From IMG/VR virus record IMGVR_UViG_3300010413_002638, positions 48,805-112,804 of that record: a stretch of 64,000 nucleotides of DNA; one strand, 5' to 3'. This DNA is from a virus. This document shows, piece after piece, positions 1 through 6,623 of the stretch (position 1 is its first letter; every line of letters starts with the position of its first letter). Under the pieces are notes generated by a model. It saw only the letters and a list, made by a program, of their open reading frames with translations. It was not told the DNA's origin and did no database searches. The position numbers and the translations under genes were made by a program.

Positions 1-443
1 ACGAATATCTACATAACCAGATAGATGAAATGTTTGCGCTGAAAGCAGCCGAGCTGATACACGCCGACGGCGTATGCCAGGCATTTCACAAAGTCCACAG
101 CTACAAGTATCTGGACGATCCCTCATTCAAGACCGCCATGGAAAAAGAAATGGTGGCCCAAGGGATTCCAGCAGAAGAGCGGAACAAAGCCGCTGAATGG
201 ATTCCGCAAATAATCCAAGAACTCAGGGAAGAACAATCTGAATGGGCCGAGAAAGACCACGGCTTCCATCCAGATATGAAAGAAATTAAAGAAATGAGCC
301 AGCCCGACCAGCCGCTGGACTTCGCTGTCGAAGACGTCGAAGGCTGGCCCACCACCGCTAACGTCGAATGGGACAAAGGCAACGCCAGCCCCAGCCGCAC
401 CCCAGACGAAGCACAAAATACCAAAAATCGCCAAACAAAATGA
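1..443 (+). CDS. Hypothetical protein, 5'-truncated by window edge
   Basis: The reading frame is open from base 3, upstream of the first ATG at 30, with no stop, so the gene very likely begins outside the window; about 146 residues are visible. The visible part is helical and acidic, rich in Glu, Lys and Trp, and ends in a polar Asn/Lys/Arg tail. I recognise no domain. Its TGA overlaps the ATG of the next gene (ATGA at 440-443), suggesting translational coupling in a plus-strand operon that runs to 1474. The ATG at 30 could be the true start, but there is too little upstream sequence to judge. Confidence 0.7.
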   Translation, partial: EYLHNQIDEMFALKAAELIHADGVCQAFHKVHSYKYLDDPSFKTAMEKEMVAQGIPAEERNKAAEWIPQIIQELREEQSEWAEKDHGFHPDMKEIKEMSQPDQPLDFAVEDVEGWPTTANVEWDKGNASPSRTPDEAQNTKNRQTK

Positions 444-718
444 GCGCCTATTGCGTCATAAGTGAATTCTTCCGCCAACTAAAAGAAATGGAAGAACTTC
501 TTCCGCAAGTTCAAGACATTGAACTCCGCGAGAAACTGGCCGCCATCCACGCTCATATGCACAAAGTAGTCCGTATTGGCGAAAGAGCAGCAATGGATCT
601 GGAACGAGGAGTCAAGCACGACTGCATGGTCATCCCCAGACCAGTGTTGGAGCGTCAAAACGACCTGTACAAACTCGATTACGACGTTGAAACCTATGAA
701 GCTCAGCCAGATCAATGA
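440..718 (+). CDS. Small hypothetical helical protein (92 aa)
   Basis: Starts at the ATG of an ATGA overlap with the preceding gene; the same frame is open further upstream, but the overlap start fits the packing style seen throughout the window. The product is mostly amphipathic helix (Leu/Glu/Lys heptad-like spacing over residues 8-60) with a single His-rich stretch (residues 34-40). No family recognised. It lies in the same run of small genes as its neighbours and overlaps the next gene by 23 bases. Confidence 0.7.
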   Translation: MSAYCVISEFFRQLKEMEELLPQVQDIELREKLAAIHAHMHKVVRIGERAAMDLERGVKHDCMVIPRPVLERQNDLYKLDYDVETYEAQPDQ

Positions 719-938
719 AAATCTGATGATGCAACAGCTTCGCGGTGCTCTCTCCGCCAACGGACCATACTTCATGCGGCCCAACGTCCAACTAAGCAAC
801 AGCTATTCAGCTAATAGCGGATTCGATGCCGGTGCAAGAAATTCCGGCCTAACTATGCTACCCACCGGTATCCCCAGCAAACCCAGACATAGACAATATC
901 TGGGCCTCGAGCGGCGACCCGGCACCCTCCGGTTATGA
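696..938 (+). CDS. Small hypothetical protein (80 aa)
   Basis: An open frame extends upstream inside the previous gene, but the ATG at 696 gives a modest overlap and a sensible size. The product is Asn/Ser/Pro-rich with a basic C-terminus and no recognisable domain. No clear Shine-Dalgarno sequence precedes 696; the double ATG at 726/729 is an alternative start. The stop overlaps the start of the methyltransferase gene in an ATGA (935-938), which is the main reason to believe the gene is real. Confidence 0.55.
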   Translation: MKLSQINENLMMQQLRGALSANGPYFMRPNVQLSNSYSANSGFDAGARNSGLTMLPTGIPSKPRHRQYLGLERRPGTLRL

Positions 939-1474
939 TGGAACACTTCTATCAGCTACCCCATATGGGTGAAGACTATTTCACCTACCCACACCTCTAT
1001 CGCGACATGGTTCAAGAGTTCGGTGACGGCAGCCATTTCGTAGAACTTGGCGGCTTCAAGGGCAAATCGACAGCCTATATGGCCGTCGAAATAATCAACT
1101 CTGGCAAGCGCATTCGCTTCGATTGCATAGACTTATTCATCGATTGTCCGCAAGGTAGCGGTGAATTCATCAAATCCTGTTTTTTGAATAATATCCAACC
1201 AGTAAAACACGTAGTCAATTTGTTTATCGGAGATTCAGCGGGAGCTGCTCGCTGTTACGTAGACGAATCGATCCATTTCATTTTTCTAGATGCCGACCAC
1301 ACCTACGAAGGCGTCGGCAGAGATATAACGTGCTGGCTACCAAAAATCGCTGTCGGTGGGATCTTAGCTGGCCACGATTATGAATGGACAGGTGTTAGAC
1401 AAGCAGTGTCAGAATTGCTACCACAAGCAACAAACTACAAACGAGACCCACACTGTTGGTTCGTCAGGAAGTAG
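935..1474 (+). CDS. Class I SAM-dependent methyltransferase (Methyltransf_24 type)
   Basis: A 179-residue Rossmann methyltransferase of the small type often found in glycan clusters. Motif I is seen as VELGGFKGKST (residues 36-46), followed by an acidic strand end (CIDLF) for the adenosine ribose, then FIFLDADHTYEG and GGILAGHDYEW, the usual strand 4/5 signatures where the Asp/His pair sits near a possible metal site. The substrate cannot be read from sequence; the family modifies sugars or small molecules. It ends a plus-strand run and overlaps the converging zinc-protein gene tail to tail by 11 bases. At least four related methyltransferases occur elsewhere in the window. Confidence 0.85.
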   Translation: MMEHFYQLPHMGEDYFTYPHLYRDMVQEFGDGSHFVELGGFKGKSTAYMAVEIINSGKRIRFDCIDLFIDCPQGSGEFIKSCFLNNIQPVKHVVNLFIGDSAGAARCYVDESIHFIFLDADHTYEGVGRDITCWLPKIAVGGILAGHDYEWTGVRQAVSELLPQATNYKRDPHCWFVRK

Positions 1475-2243
1475 AAATAATACCACTGCCACCACACTTT
1501 GGACACACTTGTGTGTTTCGGCCCATTCTCACATCACCATCACCATGGCAGATCGGGCAAGTGGCAGTAGTATTGGCATAACCAGACCTAGCGAAATCCG
1601 GCGTCTGGTCGTGCATGGAATCAGCCGCCATCTTTTTGAACCGCTGTTGTAGCTTTCTGTCGTCTTCCGTCTTTTGGATACTGATTCTGGTCGTACCTGT
1701 GCCATCTACCCGTTGTTGCGGTACAGCAAGCGGCTGACCTTCCCGGCCTTCTACAACAGCCATCTTCACTTTTCCCTTAAGAGCATCGGCAGGGAGTTCA
1801 CCTTTCACGCTGGTCGTGTCATGGCTAGCATATGATTGTACGTTCCCGAGTGTAGTATTCCCTCCGACACTAGACATTGGTCGTGATCGATCAACTACGT
1901 CTGTGGATACCCAATCGCCGTCTTCTTCCTGTGCCACCGGCTGCGGTTGGGGCTTCGGTTGGGGCTCCGGCGTTGATGCTTCTTGTACCGGTTCGGGAGT
2001 TTGCTTTTCCGCGATTGCTATCCCACCAGACTCTGAGATATTCAAGCCCAGTGCTTTGGCTTGTTCGATAACTTCCTGGATTTTCTTTTGCTTATCCAAG
2101 AACGCGGCTTTGGCACTCTTGATACTGGCTTCTTCCGCATGTTCATCGCAAATATCGACTGTATGCTTAAGTCCATCATCAAGCGTAATGGTCAGCTGCG
2201 TATTTAAATTCTTGGAAGTACCGCAGTAGATACATTGCGACAT
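1464..2243 (-). CDS. Zinc-ribbon protein with DnaJ-type zinc centre
   Basis: 259 residues. An N-terminal treble-clef-like unit (C4-x2-C7, then a CDEH motif about 30 residues on) is followed by a helical segment, a Pro/Gln-rich linker and a C-terminal pair of CxxCxGxG motifs (CPICHGDG and CPKCGGSG), the arrangement of one DnaJ zinc centre. There is no J-domain, so it is not a DnaJ co-chaperone. A protein- or nucleic-acid-binding scaffold is possible, but function is unknown. I chose ATG 2243 because GGAGAA lies 8 bases upstream; a TTG two codons earlier (2249) is also in frame. It is divergent from the next gene with only 27 bases between starts. Confidence 0.75.
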   Translation of the reverse strand: MSQCIYCGTSKNLNTQLTITLDDGLKHTVDICDEHAEEASIKSAKAAFLDKQKKIQEVIEQAKALGLNISESGGIAIAEKQTPEPVQEASTPEPQPKPQPQPVAQEEDGDWVSTDVVDRSRPMSSVGGNTTLGNVQSYASHDTTSVKGELPADALKGKVKMAVVEGREGQPLAVPQQRVDGTGTTRISIQKTEDDRKLQQRFKKMAADSMHDQTPDFARSGYANTTATCPICHGDGDVRMGRNTQVCPKCGGSGIISTS

Positions 2244-2270
2244 TTTCAATATTCTCCGAAGGACAAGCTA

Positions 2271-2678
2271 ATGGCAAAAGTATCTATCATCGAAGTTGAT
2301 CTAGGTTTCAGTGTATCCGATCTAATCAATGAAGACGTAGCCGGTCTGGTTGGCGAAGCACAAAAGGAATTAGAAACCGCCATTTCGACAGCCAAAAAAG
2401 CCAACGCACTACGAGAGCAAAAGGAAAGAGAAGCCCAAGAGTCAGTTGACAAAATTAGTGCAGTCATGGCCACGGCATACGACAATATCAAAACAGCCGG
2501 GGAAGAAGGAGTCCCAGCCGACCAAATCATGGCAGTCATAGATGGAGCAATCCCCAACATATCCGCCTTCACCTTACGAATGAAGAAAATCCTACGCGAC
2601 AACGGCAACGAATATGCCATCATCAAAAAGAAAAAAGGCGGAGTCCCGCATTATATATTTATACCCTTCAATCAATAA
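2271..2678 (+). CDS. Hypothetical protein, helical N-terminus, basic C-terminus
   Basis: 135 residues. Residues 25-65 are a likely coiled coil (Glu/Lys/Ala-rich); the C-terminal 60 residues look like a small winged-helix-like module ending in a Lys-rich turn (IIKKKKGG) and a hydrophobic strand, but this is only an impression. ATG 2271 is preceded by AAGGA about 7 bases upstream, which favours it over the ATG-like start at 2235. The gene is isolated on the plus strand between minus-strand genes. It diverges from the zinc protein and converges on the alpha-CTD-like gene with a 7-base overlap. Confidence 0.7.
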   Translation: MAKVSIIEVDLGFSVSDLINEDVAGLVGEAQKELETAISTAKKANALREQKEREAQESVDKISAVMATAYDNIKTAGEEGVPADQIMAVIDGAIPNISAFTLRMKKILRDNGNEYAIIKKKKGGVPHYIFIPFNQ

Positions 2679-2905
2679 AAACCGTGATTTGCCAACACTT
2701 CATAAATACGGTCTATCGTTCTCTGACTCACACCATTAATAGTAAGTAATTGTTTCTTGGTGCGAGCGAGCAGCATGCCCAGATTATGAATTCCATTACT
2801 ATCCAAAATGCCTGCGATAGTAGCACTCAGACCAGCATCCTGACAAGGTATATCTAGCTTAGCTTCTAATTCTTCCCGAGAGAATTGTGAGTAGTGTTTT
2901 GCCAT
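2672..2905 (-). CDS. RNA polymerase alpha-CTD-like helix-hairpin-helix mini-protein
   Basis: 77 residues. From residue 10 the order of elements matches the C-terminal domain of bacterial RNA polymerase alpha subunit: a first helix, a loop, 'GIHNLGMLL' (alpha: 'GI.TVGELL'), a Thr-Lys-x-x-LL helix, then a 'INGVSQRTIDRIYEVLANHGF' helix-hairpin-helix unit (alpha: 'GKKSLEEIKE.L...G'). The alpha N-terminal domain is absent. Such a free CTD could bind DNA, a sigma factor or polymerase; I infer a regulatory or DNA-repair role. It overlaps the uracil-DNA glycosylase gene by 40 bases and is the last gene of the 10-kb minus-strand operon. No Shine-Dalgarno is visible. Confidence 0.65.
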   Translation of the reverse strand: MAKHYSQFSREELEAKLDIPCQDAGLSATIAGILDSNGIHNLGMLLARTKKQLLTINGVSQRTIDRIYEVLANHGFY

Positions 2906-3675
2906 TTGGTGCGTAAGACCTTAACCAATTCACACATCACTCTTATCTGATCCTCGAAAGCCGCCTTGCGGCTTCCATCGCGAAAATTAACCGGTGATGG
3001 GTGATAAATCGCAAAGACGCCCACGCCAAATTTCTCGCTCTTGGTAATCTTCTTCAGCGACGGGCCAAAATCAACACCAGGGCATAATTGCGTAAACGAT
3101 ACCGCCCCCAGCGCTATAATTAGTTTTGGCCGCAGCAAATTGATCTCCATACACAAGAAAGGCTCGCAACGATCCATATGACGCTGCGTCGGCCTCTGAT
3201 TTCCTTCCGTATAGCAACGCACCGTATTACAGATATAGAACCAATCCCTCGAAACACCGTGCTTCTTTATTTCCGTATCGAAATTATTACCAGCCGCCCC
3301 CACAAAAGGCTCATTCTTCTCCAATTCGTTCCAACCCGGATTCTGCCCCACGATAACAAAAGGTGAGGGATTCATATTACTCAGCACATGTGGGTCGCGG
3401 ATTTCATTTTTGCGTTCCGCACCTTTGATGCCAAGCTCGCACATACTACACGCTGTGCAAGTAGTAGAAAGCTGACGAAGCATACGCAATTTGCGATCTC
3501 GCCACGCTTCTTTACCGACGTCAAGAACGCTGATGAAATCTGGCACGAATACCTCGGCTGGTGCTGTGCTAGTGAAACCAAACCAATCGAAATTCCTCAG
3601 CTCATCCAGAGGATCACTGGGTTCAGGGGTCTCAATACAAGCGAATCTTTTTCGGTAGGCTTCATATTTTGACAT
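2866..3675 (-). CDS. Uracil-DNA glycosylase, family 4-like (Fe-S type)
   Basis: 269 residues. Removes uracil from DNA, leaving an abasic site. Motif 1 reads GQNPG (110-114) with PFVGAAGN (123-130); motif 3 is HPSP (225-228). Cys pairs C76-x2-C79 and C154-x15-C170 match the 4Fe-4S ligand spacing of thermophile-type family 4 enzymes. The canonical motif-1 catalytic Glu (GEAPG) is Gln here, so activity level is uncertain. An N-terminal extension of about 65 residues is specific to this protein. It sits between CMP-KDO synthetase and the alpha-CTD-like gene in the replication operon, overlapping both; co-transcription with polymerase genes fits a role in genome maintenance. Confidence 0.85.
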   Translation of the reverse strand: MSKYEAYRKRFACIETPEPSDPLDELRNFDWFGFTSTAPAEVFVPDFISVLDVGKEAWRDRKLRMLRQLSTTCTACSMCELGIKGAERKNEIRDPHVLSNMNPSPFVIVGQNPGWNELEKNEPFVGAAGNNFDTEIKKHGVSRDWFYICNTVRCYTEGNQRPTQRHMDRCEPFLCMEINLLRPKLIIALGAVSFTQLCPGVDFGPSLKKITKSEKFGVGVFAIYHPSPVNFRDGSRKAAFEDQIRVMCELVKVLRTKWQNTTHNSLGKN

Positions 3676-4369
3676 GTCGTTTTACGAAAGCATCATATTC
3701 TTCGCGAGTATCAATACCAGCATGTAGTATGGAACGAGTGAGCACTTTAATTCGATAGCCAGCTTGCAACCAGGTTAATTGTTCTAGCGACTCGCCGGAA
3801 TACGTGGTTTTATCGAGCGTGGCCGTTGCCATCAATGTTTCGTACGTGAAAGCATAAATCCCCATATGCTTCAAAGCCGCTTCCGGCTGGTCATATGGAA
3901 TAGGGCAGCGACTAAAGTACATCGCCAGATCGTCATGATCCAAGACTGCTTTTACCACGTCTGGAGACTGGTATTCTTCCGACGTGGCCGATGCAGCTAG
4001 TGTCGCCACCTCCACGTCATGCCTCGTGCAAGCATACGCCAAATCCAACACGTGCAGCGGGTCTAATTCTGGTTCGTCGCCCTGCCAATTAACTATGATA
4101 GTATCATTATCAATATCCATATCTCCCGCCAATGCCGCTCTCACGCGCTCAGTGCCAGAAGAACAATTACCGGTCATGATGACTTCGGCAGACTTCCTAA
4201 CCACATCGCGAATTTGTTGGTTATCCGTAGCCACCACCACACGACCAAACCTCTCTTTGGCGGCCTGGACGGTATGCAAAATAAGCGGTTGCCCGGTTTC
4301 ACTCAACAATAATTTGTTGGGTAATCGGGAAGATTCTAGCCTAGCAGGAATTACTACAACAACTCTCAT
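3662..4369 (-). CDS. kdsB: CMP-KDO synthetase (3-deoxy-manno-octulosonate cytidylyltransferase)
   Basis: 235 residues. Activates KDO with CTP to CMP-KDO for lipopolysaccharide or related glycans. The N-terminal nucleotide-binding signature PARLESSRLPNK (8-19) is followed by VVATDN, SGTERV and the WQGDEPEL motif, then KAVLD, YFSRCPIPYD and HMGIYAF, all in the order known for KdsB. It is slightly shorter than the bacterial enzyme (about 245-250 aa), with the internal loop before HMGIYAF reduced. ATG 4369 overlaps the upstream gene's TGA (ATGA); a longer frame upstream lies inside that gene. It overlaps the glycosylase gene by 14 bases. Finding it inside a DNA replication operon is unexpected. 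Confidence 0.9.
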   Translation of the reverse strand: MRVVVVIPARLESSRLPNKLLLSETGQPLILHTVQAAKERFGRVVVATDNQQIRDVVRKSAEVIMTGNCSSGTERVRAALAGDMDIDNDTIIVNWQGDEPELDPLHVLDLAYACTRHDVEVATLAASATSEEYQSPDVVKAVLDHDDLAMYFSRCPIPYDQPEAALKHMGIYAFTYETLMATATLDKTTYSGESLEQLTWLQAGYRIKVLTRSILHAGIDTREEYDAFVKRHVKI

Positions 4370-5313
4370 GGCTTGATAATTTTCATAGTGGCTGGCTTGA
4401 ATTCGCGTTGAGCATATTTCAGAAGCCGCATAATGCAGGAACCGACATCCATGCACCAATCCCATTGGGCATAGCTACCAACGCAATAAATACCAGCACG
4501 CTCCACATTGTCCAATTTGGGAGTATGACCCATAGGCAAAGCATTTTCGATGGAAGTACCATCGATAATCTCAAAACGAGACGTAAACGCCATCAAATAA
4601 ACACCAGGAGTCGGAATCTCCTCATGACAGTAGAACAAATATCTATTCTTGGATATATTAGCCACCTTGAAGAAAGAAATAGGAGCATCAACAACCAATA
4701 ATTGATTAAAGCCTTCAAAATCAAGAGAGTCGGTCTCCACGTGCAAATAATGTAGTGTCTTCGACGGCAGTTCCACGTTAACGTTCATCAACTTACACAA
4801 CGCATCCAGCGGTATGGTGCTCACAGCATTATCAAAGTCAATTCTATTCCCATCACGTATGAAGAAATGATCACCTACTGCTGTTACTGCTCCCTTGGCA
4901 GCCTCTTCCTTCAAGTCTGACAAAAATTCATTCACCAACGATTGATATAAGCCGTTGACTCGAATATCATAAACAAACAAATTCATCCTGTTACTATGAT
5001 AAATCTCGCTCTGGGGCGGAACCACTGTTCCAAACATTTTGCTAAGCCAATCAGAGCATAACCCCGAACTATAGTCGGATATTATCTGCCCGGCTATTGA
5101 CCAAGCTCGCTTGTATACGTATACAGGCAACGACTTGCCATATAAGTCTTTGATGAATGGATCTAACTGTTCGTCCCGGATGATAAAGTTATCATCCAGT
5201 GCCGGGTTAAACGAGAAGAATCTACTACGATAAAACGGGATGACCTTCCAGGAAGGTCCTAGAATCTTCCGTGCCAATAATCCAACTATTCCAGACCCAA
5301 AGATTACGTTCAT
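4366..5313 (-). CDS. FAD/NAD-binding Rossmann protein (UDP-galactopyranose mutase / amine-oxidase-like)
   Basis: 315 residues. The N-terminus MNVIFGSGIVGLLAR carries a dinucleotide-binding GxGxxG (G6, G8, G11). The C-terminus (GIYCVGSYAQWDW ... VGSCI) matches the second FAD-contacting segment of flavin amine oxidoreductases and UDP-galactopyranose mutases. The middle is divergent, with VSTIPLDALC resembling the substrate-domain strand of mutase-like proteins. The usual E/D that binds the FAD ribose is not evident, so cofactor binding is inferred. ATGA overlaps at both ends couple it to KdsB and to the acidic zinc protein. Its link to KdsB suggests sugar-nucleotide chemistry. Confidence 0.6.
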   Translation of the reverse strand: MNVIFGSGIVGLLARKILGPSWKVIPFYRSRFFSFNPALDDNFIIRDEQLDPFIKDLYGKSLPVYVYKRAWSIAGQIISDYSSGLCSDWLSKMFGTVVPPQSEIYHSNRMNLFVYDIRVNGLYQSLVNEFLSDLKEEAAKGAVTAVGDHFFIRDGNRIDFDNAVSTIPLDALCKLMNVNVELPSKTLHYLHVETDSLDFEGFNQLLVVDAPISFFKVANISKNRYLFYCHEEIPTPGVYLMAFTSRFEIIDGTSIENALPMGHTPKLDNVERAGIYCVGSYAQWDWCMDVGSCIMRLLKYAQREFKPATMKIIKP

Positions 5314-6047
5314 TCTTCTGCTAAATCACTGTCATCGAAGTTGGCTGACTCTTCCTGCTCCTCCACTGGTCCCGCCGCGTCAATAAGCTTCTGCCAGGCT
5401 TCTTCGTTGGCGTCTTCGGCCATATCATCTGACGCCTGCTGTAGTGCATTACCAACGAAATCTGTACTGCTTGCCTTTTTCTTGGGGACCTTCTTAGGAG
5501 CCTTTTTGGCGGCTTTCTTAGCTGGCTTTTTCTTGGTACTCTTCGGCTTTTCCTCTTGCTCTTCTTTAGGCTCGAGAACGTCAATCAGGTCTTGGTCCAC
5601 CTCGGGCTCAGAATCGCTCGGAAGGGCTTCCGATGGCTCCTCGAGGGCCTCCGCCAAGTCATTTACATCGATTCTATCGCCAATGGGTTCCCCGGAGGGT
5701 GTTATCGGTTCATTAAAGTCATGCAACAAGGGGTCCAATTCTGACGCCGGAACCCTCCCGGATTCAATGGGATTATTAAATGGATCGTTGATGACCGGCT
5801 CAGGAGGAATACAATGCTCGCAAGAATAATGTACCGGCTGAAAAGGCGGGTCCATCAACTTCACATGCACGACCAATCCCTGCCCGCAATTGGGGCAAAC
5901 CGTCGATAATTTACTCGGCTTGACAATATTCCCAAAAGCATTTTCCATTGTGTTGTGGTCAGCGATCGGCGTGTCGAATTCGATCGGACGACCAAATATT
6001 TCAACGCCATTGATAACCATCGGAACCAAATCGTATGGATTGTACAT
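5310..6047 (-). CDS. Zinc-ribbon protein with acidic and Lys/Ala/Pro-rich tails
   Basis: 245 residues. A zinc ribbon at about 50-80 (CPNCG ... CEHC) is followed by a long disordered acidic, Pro-rich region, then a histone H1-like Lys/Ala/Pro segment (repeats of the KKAPKK type, about residues 165-192) and a final acidic tail. The basic block could bind DNA non-specifically and the acidic blocks could mimic DNA or contact replication proteins; no specific function can be assigned. GGTGAG upstream of ATG 6047 serves as ribosome-binding site. It lies downstream of the polymerase gene in the same operon and overlaps the next gene by ATGA. Confidence 0.7.
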   Translation of the reverse strand: MYNPYDLVPMVINGVEIFGRPIEFDTPIADHNTMENAFGNIVKPSKLSTVCPNCGQGLVVHVKLMDPPFQPVHYSCEHCIPPEPVINDPFNNPIESGRVPASELDPLLHDFNEPITPSGEPIGDRIDVNDLAEALEEPSEALPSDSEPEVDQDLIDVLEPKEEQEEKPKSTKKKPAKKAAKKAPKKVPKKKASSTDFVGNALQQASDDMAEDANEEAWQKLIDAAGPVEEQEESANFDDSDLAEE

Positions 6048-6054
6048 TTCTCAC

Positions 6055-6609
6055 CTATGATTGCGTGGACCACTTGCCAGCTGACTTGCGAATCTGCTCA
6101 GCCTTCTTACGTAGCCCCAAAAAGGAATCTTCTGACAAACTGAACTCCAAAAATCGATCATCAGTATGTATCGACGCTGGTTTTACATAATTTGTGTTGC
6201 CACACGAACAAGCCTTGTCCGCATCAAATGTCTTCTTTTGGCACTTAGTGCAAATATTCGGTTGCCCAGCCATTCTGACATCGACCTTGGTCGCAGTGCA
6301 ATAATAATAGCTGTAATTCGCCCCAAATTTTTCACCAGTGAGTTCACAAATATGTGGAGCACGTTGCCGTCGTGTTCCCGACATCACGAGCTTATAATTA
6401 TTGATTATTTGCTGACTCAGTGTTGAAAAACACGCCGTGCAGATGTCCAACGAAAACACAATTTGTGAGTGATACAGCGTATCCAAGCCAGGCATACGAC
6501 CGTCAGTCACTGTAATATGCCGGAAATCAAACGAATAATAGATAAAATCATTGCGATAAGAAGCACCACAATGATCGCAAGCTATCCCACTTCTGTCACT
6601 GGTTTGCAT
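6055..6609 (-). CDS. Hypothetical multi-zinc-ribbon protein
   Basis: 184 residues with four Cys pairs: ACDHCG near residue 10, ICTACF near 56, ICTKCQ near 119 and CSCGN near 134. This suggests two zinc ribbons separated by a Tyr-rich, possibly beta-structured middle. No enzymatic motif seen. GGAG sits 7 bases before ATG 6609. It is placed directly downstream of the polymerase catalytic half with 14 bases between, so an accessory role in replication or transcription is plausible but not shown. Confidence 0.7.
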   Translation of the reverse strand: MQTSDRSGIACDHCGASYRNDFIYYSFDFRHITVTDGRMPGLDTLYHSQIVFSLDICTACFSTLSQQIINNYKLVMSGTRRQRAPHICELTGEKFGANYSYYYCTATKVDVRMAGQPNICTKCQKKTFDADKACSCGNTNYVKPASIHTDDRFLEFSLSEDSFLGLRKKAEQIRKSAGKWSTQS

Positions 6610-6623
6610 AAATAGTCTCCATA

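Noticed and set aside
5341-5829. Plus-strand frame of 162 codons opposite the Lys-rich zinc protein
   Set aside because: It is the mirror image of the Lys/Ala- and Glu-rich low-complexity segment; the Ser/Leu/Ala composition and lack of ribosome-binding site mark it as a shadow.
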